NCBI RefSeq assembly: GCF_024055795.1
Contig: NZ_JAMXMY010000008.1
Location: forward strand, 1-64,000
Source: Actinoallomurus purpureus
GTDB lineage: Bacteria > Actinomycetota > Actinomycetes > Streptosporangiales > Streptosporangiaceae
DNA length: 64,000 nt
Direction of reading: 5' to 3'
The notes under the pieces were generated by a model. The model was not told the DNA's origin, ran no database searches, and saw nothing but the letters and a program-made list of their open reading frames with translations. Positions 57,905 to 64,000 of this stretch are shown one piece after another. Both the position numbers and the translations under genes were made by a program. Positions within the stretch are counted from its first letter, which is position 1. Every line of letters starts with the position of its first letter.

Positions 57905-59838
57905 TACTTGTACGACCTCTGGGTCATCTTGACGTTCTCGTACTCGAGGTCCTCCTTGTGGAGGACGGGCGCGCCGCCCGTGTACTCCCACGCCGCCACG
58001 TAGGCGAACCTCTCGTCGTCGCGGAGCGCCTCGCCGTCAGGGGTCTGCGACGCGGTGCAGAAGTGGCCGCCGCAGGACTCCTCGCGGTGGAGCGCGTCGA
58101 TGCACATCAGCTCGGCCAGCTCGAAGAAGTCGGCGATGCGGCCGGCCTTCTCAAGGTTCTGGTTGAACTCCTCGTTCTCGCCCGGGACCTTGACGCGGGT
58201 CCAGAACTCCTCGCGCAGCTCGCGGATCCGCTCGATCGCCTTGAGGAGGCCGACCTCGTGGCGTTCCATCCCGCAGTACTCCCACATGACCGCGCCGAGC
58301 TCGCGGTGGAAGGAGTCGGGCGTACGGTCGCCGTCGATCGACAGGAGCTTCTCGATGCGGCTGTCGACCGCCTCGCGGGCCTCGACGACGGCCTCGTGGT
58401 CCTCACCGATCTTCTCGAACGGTCCCTTGGCCAGGTAGTCGCTGATGGTGTTCGGCAGCACGAAGTAGCCGTCGGCGAGGCCCTGCATCAGCGCGGACGC
58501 GCCGAGGCGGTTCGCGCCGTGGTCGGAGAAGTTCGCCTCGCCGATCACGAACAGGCCCGGGATGGTCGACTGCAGGTCGTAGTCGACCCACAGGCCGCCC
58601 ATCGTGTAGTGCACCGCCGGGTAGATGCGCATCGGGACGTCGAACGGGTCCTCGCCGGTGATGCGCTCGTACATCTCGAACAGGTTGCCGTACTTGGCCG
58701 CGACGGCGTCCCGGCCGAGCCGCGCGATCGCGTCGGCGAAGTCCAGGTAGACGCCCAGCCCGCCCGGACCGACGCCCCGGCCCTCGTCGCAGACGTTCTT
58801 GGCGGCGCGGGAGGCGATGTCCCGCGGCACCAGGTTGCCGAACGACGGGTAGATGCGCTCGAGGTAGTAGTCGCGTTCGTCCTCGGGGATGTCGGCCGCC
58901 TTGCGGGTGTCGCCCTTCTTCGCCGGCACCCAGACGCGGCCGTCGTTGCGCAGCGACTCCGACATCAGGGTCAGCTTCGACTGGTGATCACCGCTCGGCG
59001 GGATGCAGGTCGGGTGGATCTGCGTGAAGCACGGGTTGGCGAACAGCGCGCCCTTGCGATGCGCCCGCCAGGTCGCCGTGACGTTGCAGCCCTTGGCGTT
59101 GGTCGACAGGAAGAAGACGTTGCCGTAGCCGCCGGACGCCAGCACGACCGCGTCGGCGGTGTGCGTCTCGATCTCGCCGGTGACCATGTCACGGGCGACG
59201 ATGCCGCGCGCCACGCCGTCGACGACGATCAGCTCGAGCATCTCGTGCCGGGCGAACATCTGCACGGTGCCGGCCGCGACCTGCCGCTCGAGCGCCTGAT
59301 AGGCGCCGAGCAGCAGCTGCTGGCCCGTCTGACCGCGGGCGTAGAACGTCCGGGAGACCTGCACGCCGCCGAACGACCGGGTGTCCAGGAGGCCGCCGTA
59401 GTCGCGGGCGAACGGCACGCCCTGCGCCACGCACTGGTCGATGATCTCGACGCTGACCTGGGCGAGGCGGTAGACGTTCGACTCGCGGGACCGGTAGTCG
59501 CCGCCCTTGATCGTGTCGTAGAAGAGGCGCTGGATGCTGTCGCCGTCGTTGCGGTAGTTCTTGGCGGCGTTGATGCCGCCCTGCGCCGCGATGCTGTGCG
59601 CGCGCCGCGGGCTGTCCTGGTAGCAGAACGACTTGACCTGATAGCCCAGCTCGCCGAGCGTCGCGGCGGCCGAGCCGCCGGCCAGGCCGGTGCCCACCAC
59701 GATGACCGACAGCTTCCTGCGGTTGGCCGGATTGACCAGCTTGCCGCCGAAACGGCGCTTGTCCCAGCACTCCTCGAGCGGGCCCTCCGGCGCCTTGGTG
59801 TCCTCGATGGGGGCGCCCTCGGTGAACAGTTCGTCCAT
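57904..59838 (-). CDS. sdhA: Succinate dehydrogenase flavoprotein subunit
   Basis: A 644-residue FAD protein that oxidises succinate to fumarate. The FAD site is [20 protein letters not shown]; the flavin-His region [18 protein letters not shown] carries the histidine for covalent FAD. Substrate residues lie in [34 protein letters not shown] and [19 protein letters not shown]. The C-terminus contains [20 protein letters not shown], as in the type B fumarate reductase-like enzymes. It is the middle gene of sdhCAB; the start at 59838 lies 3 bases after the sdhC stop. Confidence 0.95.
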   Translation of the reverse strand: MDELFTEGAPIEDTKAPEGPLEECWDKRRFGGKLVNPANRRKLSVIVVGTGLAGGSAAATLGELGYQVKSFCYQDSPRRAHSIAAQGGINAAKNYRNDGDSIQRLFYDTIKGGDYRSRESNVYRLAQVSVEIIDQCVAQGVPFARDYGGLLDTRSFGGVQVSRTFYARGQTGQQLLLGAYQALERQVAAGTVQMFARHEMLELIVVDGVARGIVARDMVTGEIETHTADAVVLASGGYGNVFFLSTNAKGCNVTATWRAHRKGALFANPCFTQIHPTCIPPSGDHQSKLTLMSESLRNDGRVWVPAKKGDTRKAADIPEDERDYYLERIYPSFGNLVPRDIASRAAKNVCDEGRGVGPGGLGVYLDFADAIARLGRDAVAAKYGNLFEMYERITGEDPFDVPMRIYPAVHYTMGGLWVDYDLQSTIPGLFVIGEANFSDHGANRLGASALMQGLADGYFVLPNTISDYLAKGPFEKIGEDHEAVVEAREAVDSRIEKLLSIDGDRTPDSFHRELGAVMWEYCGMERHEVGLLKAIERIRELREEFWTRVKVPGENEEFNQNLEKAGRIADFFELAELMCIDALHREESCGGHFCTASQTPDGEALRDDERFAYVAAWEYTGGAPVLHKEDLEYENVKMTQRSYK

Positions 59839-59840
59839 GG

Positions 59841-60590
59841 CTACTTCAACACTCCGATCGTGACCCCGACGGGAACGGCCACGAAGCCGAGCACCACCAG
59901 CGCCGCGGTGACGTCGGCGACCAGGCGGATGGCGGGGTAACGGCCCTGGCGGCCCCAGCCGAGCGTCTGGACGGCGCTGAACAGGCCGTGGCGCAGGTGG
60001 AGGCCGACCAGGATGACGGCGACGATGTAGAAAAGGGTGATGTACCAGCGGGCGGGGTCGAAGTCCGCGATGACCTTGTCGTACGGCGTGGCGTTCTCGC
60101 CCTTCGGGTTGACGGCTCCGAAGGTCAGGTCCAGCAGATGCCAGATGACGAACAGCAGGATGACGACCCCGCCGTACCGCATGACGTACGTGGCGTACCC
60201 GTTCTCGTGCACCTTGGGCCGCGCGGCGTACCGGACGGGGCGGGCTCGGCGCGCCTGGCGGGCCAGGGAGACCGCCGCCCATATGTGCAGGATCACGGCG
60301 ACGACGAGGCCGGCTTCCAGGCTGCTCAGGAAGACGCGGTGCGGGAGCGCCGGCGCGCCGACCGATCGCAGCCAGTAGGAGTAGTGGTTGAAGTCCTCCC
60401 GGCCCAGGAAGGCCTTGAGGTCGCCGAGCATGTGGGTGATCACGAACAGGAAGAGGATGGCGCCGGTCACCGCCATGACGACCTTTCGGCCGACGGAGGA
60501 GCGGTACCGCTTCAGCGGACCGGCCGCCGACGAGGGCGTCTTCGGGCGGGGACGGGTGGCCACCGGCGTGGATCGGGTCACGGACGACAC
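59841..60590 (-). CDS. sdhC: Succinate dehydrogenase cytochrome b subunit (type B, di-heme)
   Basis: A 249-residue membrane subunit with five helices, the layout of the di-heme type B anchor. Conserved histidines suitable for two hemes occur in [50 protein letters not shown] and [15 protein letters not shown]. It links succinate oxidation to menaquinone. The start is uncertain: the GTG at 60590 gives a 249-residue protein, but the ribosome site is weak and a GTG at 60581 is possible. The first gene of the operon, it faces the LysR gene across about 80 bases. Confidence 0.9.
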   Translation of the reverse strand: MSSVTRSTPVATRPRPKTPSSAAGPLKRYRSSVGRKVVMAVTGAILFLFVITHMLGDLKAFLGREDFNHYSYWLRSVGAPALPHRVFLSSLEAGLVVAVILHIWAAVSLARQARRARPVRYAARPKVHENGYATYVMRYGGVVILLFVIWHLLDLTFGAVNPKGENATPYDKVIADFDPARWYITLFYIVAVILVGLHLRHGLFSAVQTLGWGRQGRYPAIRLVADVTAALVVLGFVAVPVGVTIGVLK

Positions 60591-60648
60591 ATCGCGCAAG
60601 CTATGTCCGTTTTTACGGTGGCGTCCAAGACATGACGACGCTTGTTTC

Positions 60649-60665
60649 CATAGCCGTAGGCTATG
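60649..60665. promoter_or_regulatory. LysR-type inverted repeat before the LysR gene
   Basis: CATAGCC-GTA-GGCTATG (60649-60665) is a perfect 7-3-7 inverted repeat ending 4 bases before the LysR start. A further AGCTATG occurs at 60600-60606, close to the sdhC start. The layout fits an autoregulated LysR protein that also controls the divergent sdhCAB operon. Confidence 0.6.
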
Positions 60666-60669
60666 AACC

Positions 60670-61596
60670 GTGCAGCTACAGCAGCTTTCGTACTTCGTCG
60701 CCGTGGCCGAGGTGAGGCACTTCACACAGGCGGCGGAAACTCTGCGCGTCGCACAGCCGTCCCTGTCCAAGCAGATCAGGACGCTGGAGGCGGAGCTGGG
60801 CGCCCCGCTGTTCAGCCGCGCCCGTGGCAACATCACGCTGACGCCCGCCGGCGAGGCGCTGCTCCCCCTCGCGCGGCGCATCCTCGCGGACGTCGAGACG
60901 GCGCGCCGGGAGGTCCAGGACCTGACCGGGCTGCGGCGCGGGCGCGTACGGCTCGGCGCGACCCCATCGCTGTTCGCCGGCCTGCTCGCCGACGCGCTGA
61001 TGCGCTTCCGCACCCGCTATCCCGGCATCGAGCTGCGGGTCGAGGAGGGCGGCTCCCGCGACCTCGTACGGGACCTGGCGCGCGGGCAGCTGGACCTGGC
61101 CCTGATCATCCTGCCGCTGCAGAGCACGGACCCGGCCCTGGAGACGATGCCGATCCTGCGCGAGGACCTGATCGTCGTCTCGCCGCACGCGGACGCGCCG
61201 AAACGCTCCCCGCTGCGGATCGAGGACCTGCGGTCGCGGCCGCTGGTGATGTTCCGCCGCGGGTACGACCTGCGGGAGGCGACCCAGGCGGCCTGCCGGC
61301 AGGCGGGGTTCGAGCCGCGGTTCGCCGTCGAGGGCGGGGAGATGGACGCGGTACTGCGGTTCGTCGAGGCCGGCATGGGCTCGGCCGTCGTGCCGTCGAT
61401 GGTGCTCGCCGGGCGGCCCGGCCTCGTGGGCACTCCCCTGGCTCCGCCCGGGCTGCAGCGCACGATCGCGCTGGCCCGCCGCAAGGACGTCGACCCGACG
61501 CACGCCGCACGGGCGTTCCGCGAGACGCTGCTCGGATTCCTGCGCGACGCCGAGACCGACGACGCCCTCCCGCCGGGGGTCGAGCGGCTCGACTGA
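60670..61596 (+). CDS. LysR-family regulator, divergent from sdhCAB
   Basis: A 308-residue LysR regulator from the GTG at 60670. The DNA-binding helix is YFVAVAEVRHFTQAAETLRV, then AQPSLSKQIRTLEAELGAPL; the effector domain begins about residue 90 (VRLGATPSLFAGLLADALMR) and shows LVIFRRGYDL-like and GSAVVPSMVL segments. By position it is the probable regulator of sdhCAB, perhaps responding to a dicarboxylate, although that is inferred only from divergence and the inverted repeat. Confidence 0.92.
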   Translation: MQLQQLSYFVAVAEVRHFTQAAETLRVAQPSLSKQIRTLEAELGAPLFSRARGNITLTPAGEALLPLARRILADVETARREVQDLTGLRRGRVRLGATPSLFAGLLADALMRFRTRYPGIELRVEEGGSRDLVRDLARGQLDLALIILPLQSTDPALETMPILREDLIVVSPHADAPKRSPLRIEDLRSRPLVMFRRGYDLREATQAACRQAGFEPRFAVEGGEMDAVLRFVEAGMGSAVVPSMVLAGRPGLVGTPLAPPGLQRTIALARRKDVDPTHAARAFRETLLGFLRDAETDDALPPGVERLD

Positions 61597-61697
61597 GACG
61601 GCGGTTCCGGCGGTCACGCCGACGCGCCGGCCGCCCCGCGGGACGCCGGCGAGGTACACACGCACGGCGTCCGCCGGGCGCGCGCCCGCAGCGGGCG

Positions 61698-62252
61698 TCA
61701 GGTGATCACGTCGACGTGCGGGGCGAACTCGCGCAGTGCCCTGGCCAGCCTCCGCCGGGCGATCCGCCAGCCGCCCAGGCGGGTCGACACCAGACGCGGC
61801 GGCTCCTCGTCGGGCGGCGCGTAACCCCGCAACGCCACGGCGCCGTGGCCGGTCGAGCCGCCCTCGGCCGCGTGGAACTCGATCGCCGCGACGTCGTCCC
61901 AGGAGAACCACTCGCCCTTGGCGCGGTCCCCCGAGGGGCACCAGAAGACGCCGTCGCGGGTCACGGCGAACGCCACCCGCCCCCGTACAACGCGGCGCAG
62001 ATAGACGGCCGCGAGCACGAACAGGCCGACACCGGCGAGCGGCATCAGGCAGCCGGCCCAGAAGTTCACCCAGTCACCGACGCTCGGATGCGCGCCGGGA
62101 CGCCAGCGCGCACTCGCCGGGCGCCGCAGCTCCCCGATGACGAATCCGGCGACGAGAACCGCGCCGACGACGGCGGGGACGAGCGGGCTCCACCAGGCGT
62201 AACGCACGACGTACGCGCCCGGGCCGAAGCTCGACCGTGACCGTTGCCCCAT
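61698..62252 (-). CDS. Membrane protein with PH-like domain, unknown
   Basis: A 184-residue protein with two membrane helices (about 22-41, LVPAVVGAVLVAGFVIGE, and 65-86, CLMPLAGVGLFVLAAVYL), followed by a cytosolic beta-rich part (VAFAVTRDGVFWCPSGD, KGEWFSWDDVAAIEFHAAEG) that looks like a bacterial PH domain. The WFSWDDV..I motif is common in such proteins. No function is known. It is convergent with the LysR gene, and a short GCCCGC/GCGGGC hairpin lies at the junction. Confidence 0.62.
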   Translation of the reverse strand: MGQRSRSSFGPGAYVVRYAWWSPLVPAVVGAVLVAGFVIGELRRPASARWRPGAHPSVGDWVNFWAGCLMPLAGVGLFVLAAVYLRRVVRGRVAFAVTRDGVFWCPSGDRAKGEWFSWDDVAAIEFHAAEGGSTGHGAVALRGYAPPDEEPPRLVSTRLGGWRIARRRLARALREFAPHVDVIT

Positions 62253-62550
62253 CCCTCACTCCCGTCAGGCGACTCCCGGGAGCCGCGATCTCATGCCATC
62301 CCACGAGCACACAATCGGACATTAGCGGAACAAACGCCTATTAGGCATCATAATTCACAAATACCGATTTTGGTCACATTTGGCGCATAATTAGCCCGGT
62401 TACTCGCTAGTAAGTGGGCAGTTTCACATTCGGTGACCGCGCCTCGTATCTTGCTCGTGACAACTCCCTAATAACGTAGAGCGCCCCGCAGAGGAGAGGC
62501 TGGAGTATAGGCGGCCCTCCCAGGCGATGTGCCTTCGATGGAGACTCCGG
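62253..62550 (+). other. AT-rich promoter region of the Sdh1-type operon
   Basis: About 300 bases without a gene. The part 62310-62480 is clearly more AT-rich than its surroundings and contains GCCTA-T-TAGGC (62336-62346). TTCACA (62423-62428) and TATCTT (62447-62452) are 18 bases apart and are a possible promoter. It is the leader of the second succinate dehydrogenase operon; such low GC suggests a complex regulatory region. Confidence 0.45.
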
Positions 62551-63381
62551 ATGACGCAGACGACGGTGGACGCGCCGGCCAAGGATCGAGCCCGGATCCC
62601 GGCGCGCACCCTACGCACGGACCGCTATTGGACCAGCCCCCTGACCACGTTCATCGTGTTCACGGCGTGGGTGATCTACGCGACCGTACGCTCGATGATG
62701 GGCAGCAGTTTCTGGGTTGAGAAGTACCACTACCTGACGCCGTTCTACTCGCCGTGCGTCAGCAAGGCGTGCCCGGCCGGGGCCGCGGACTTCGGCAGGT
62801 TCGTCCCCGACCACCTGCCGTTCTTCATCCCGTACGCCCTGATCTCCCTGCCGTTCCTGCTCGGGTTCCGGCTGACGTGCTACTACTACCGCAAGTCGTA
62901 CTACCGGGCGTTCTGGCTCACCCCGTCGGCGTGCGCGGTCCCGGACAAGAGCCCCGCCCGCAAGACGCCCGGCGCCTACTCCGGCGAGACGCGGTTGCCG
63001 CTCATCCTGCAGAACGCCCACCGCTACTTCTGGGTGGTCGCGGCCCTCATCTCCCTCGTCAACACGTGGGACGCGATCAACGCCTTCCACGGCAAGGACG
63101 GCGGCTTCGGCATCGGGCTGGGCACCATCATCCTGTGGGTCAACGTGATCATGCTGTGGGGCTACACCCTGTCCTGCCACTCGTGCCGGCACGTCATGGG
63201 CGGGCGCCTGAAGAGCTTCTCCAAGCACCCCGTCCGCTACTGGCTCTGGACGCAGATCAGCAAGCTGAACGCCCGGCACGGGCAGTTCGCGCTGATCACG
63301 CTCGGCACTCTCGCGCTGGCCGACGCGTACGTCGCACTCGTCGCGCACGGCTCATTCTCCGACCTGCGGATCTTCAACTAA
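62551..63381 (+). CDS. Membrane anchor of Sdh1-type succinate dehydrogenase
   Basis: A 276-residue protein with about five membrane helices, matching in size and layout the anchor gene (SdhC-like) of the mycobacterial Sdh1 operon. The start at 62551 has GGAG with 8-base spacing. Characteristic are the paired cysteines FYSPCVSKACPAGAADFGR and TLSCHSCRHVMGG, RLTCYYYRKSYYRAFW, and histidines in QNAHRYFWVVAALIS. These residues are conserved in that family and may bind heme or a cluster. It is clearly different from the type B sdhC at 59841. It is followed by the flavoprotein gene after 12 bases. Confidence 0.85.
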   Translation: MTQTTVDAPAKDRARIPARTLRTDRYWTSPLTTFIVFTAWVIYATVRSMMGSSFWVEKYHYLTPFYSPCVSKACPAGAADFGRFVPDHLPFFIPYALISLPFLLGFRLTCYYYRKSYYRAFWLTPSACAVPDKSPARKTPGAYSGETRLPLILQNAHRYFWVVAALISLVNTWDAINAFHGKDGGFGIGLGTIILWVNVIMLWGYTLSCHSCRHVMGGRLKSFSKHPVRYWLWTQISKLNARHGQFALITLGTLALADAYVALVAHGSFSDLRIFN

Positions 63382-63393
63382 GGACGACCACAA

Positions 63394-64000
63394 GTGACTG
63401 ACATTGAGAGGCTGCAGTACGACGTCGTCGTCATCGGCGCCGGCGGCGCCGGACTGCGCGCCGCGATCGAGGCGCGGCTGCAGGGCAAGAAGACCGCGAT
63501 CATCTCCAAGTCGCTCTTCGGCAAGGCCCACACGGTCATGGCCGAGGGCGGTGCCGCGGCGGCCATGGGCAACGCCAACCCGAATGACAACTGGCAGGTC
63601 CACTACCGCGACACCATGCGCGGCGGGAAGTTCCTCAACAACTGGCGCATGGCCGAGCTGCACGCCAAGGAGGCCCCCGAGCGCATCTGGGAGCTGGAGG
63701 CCTGGGGCGCGCTGTTCGACCGCACCAAGGACGGCAAGATCAGCCAGCGCAACTTCGGCGGGCACGAGTACCCGCGCCTCGCGCACGTCGGCGACCGCAC
63801 CGGCCTGGAGCTGATCCGCACCTGCCAGCAGAAGATCGTCGCTCTCCAGCAGGAGGACCACAAGGAGTTCGGCGACTACGACGCGCGGCTGCGGGTCTTC
63901 GCCGAGACGACGGTCACCCGGCTCCTCAAGGACGAGCAGGGCAGGATCTGCGGAGCGTTCGGCTACATCCGCGAGACCGGAAAGTTCGTGGTCTTCGAGG
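63394..64000 (+). CDS. sdhA: Sdh1-type succinate dehydrogenase flavoprotein, partial
   Basis: The first 202 codons of a flavoprotein that continues beyond the window. The GTG at 63394 follows AAGGA. The FAD motif is YDVVVIGAGGAGLRAAIEAR, then IISKSLFGKAHTVMAEGGAA (covalent-FAD His region), NWQVHYRDTMRGGKFLN, APERIWELEAWGALFDRT, NFGGHEYPRLAHVGDRTGLE, all matching the Sdh1 flavoprotein of mycobacteria. The organism thus has two succinate dehydrogenases encoded within 6 kb. An iron-sulfur subunit gene should follow outside the window. Confidence 0.93.
   Translation, partial: MTDIERLQYDVVVIGAGGAGLRAAIEARLQGKKTAIISKSLFGKAHTVMAEGGAAAAMGNANPNDNWQVHYRDTMRGGKFLNNWRMAELHAKEAPERIWELEAWGALFDRTKDGKISQRNFGGHEYPRLAHVGDRTGLELIRTCQQKIVALQQEDHKEFGDYDARLRVFAETTVTRLLKDEQGRICGAFGYIRETGKFVVFE

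Overview
The window is very GC-rich and gene-dense, with GTG and TTG starts and many 1-8 bp start/stop overlaps. It encodes mycothiol synthesis (mshB), a DivIVA-domain protein, XRE/DUF5753-DUF397 modules and a PknB-type kinase. All of this points to a filamentous actinobacterium. A member of Streptosporangiales/Thermomonosporaceae or a relative is my best guess, but no rRNA is present to settle it. I saw no tRNA, rRNA, CRISPR array, transposase, integrase or phage gene.

Layout. 0.3-5.7 kb is accessory: a secreted four-cysteine protein, a WhiJ/DUF397-type regulatory cassette with an RsbW-like ATPase and a 58-residue gene, an HxlR regulator facing an aberrant SDR protein, and two tiny genes. 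6-25 kb carries a conserved actinobacterial backbone: tag, an SRPBCC protein, a DivIVA-domain protein, a shrunken FolP2 homologue, two LOG-family proteins, dapE, dapD, dapC and fdxA. From memory, this is the mirror of the M. tuberculosis order mshB-fdxC-dapC-dapD-dapE-LOG-folP2-Rv1209-tagA. Inserted in it are a MatB-like deacetylase/glycosyltransferase, two wall hydrolases, an AAA/DUF234 ATPase with an iteron-like operator, and an acyl-CoA dehydrogenase/TetR/MFS group.

25-37.8 kb is more variable. It holds a crotonase, a tandem pair of unknown paralogues, a methyltransferase with a Pro/His repeat tail, a CysRS/MshC-like protein without catalytic motifs, three exported proteins, rraA, an Lrp/ddaH/rocD arginine-ornithine unit and a PadR/MFS pair. 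37.9-46.2 kb has kinase-mshB-membrane protein in one operon, a divergent S9 peptidase, and a three-gene phosphorelay (SpoIIE phosphatase with receiver, CHASE3 kinase, single-domain receiver) coupled by stop/start overlaps. 46.2-55.4 kb has a heterodimeric ABC exporter with one fully degenerate ATP site and a complete oligopeptide ABC importer. 55.7-64 kb has a secreted clan-A-like glycoside hydrolase and two different succinate dehydrogenase systems: sdhCAB facing a LysR gene, and the start of an Sdh1-type operon that runs off the window.

Recurring oddities are slimmed-down paralogues that keep the ends of an enzyme but lose its catalytic core (FolP2-like, CysRS-like, SDR-like, a GNAT remnant), and local duplications of gene ends or coding repeats (dapC tail, GNAT tail, 36-bp and 63-bp in-frame repeats). 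None is a proven new system. The most promising leads are the catalytically emptied FolP2 and CysRS-like proteins, the tandem paralogues at 26.2-28.1 kb, the 57-residue peptide gene with a structured leader, and the competing-hairpin leader of the ABC exporter.
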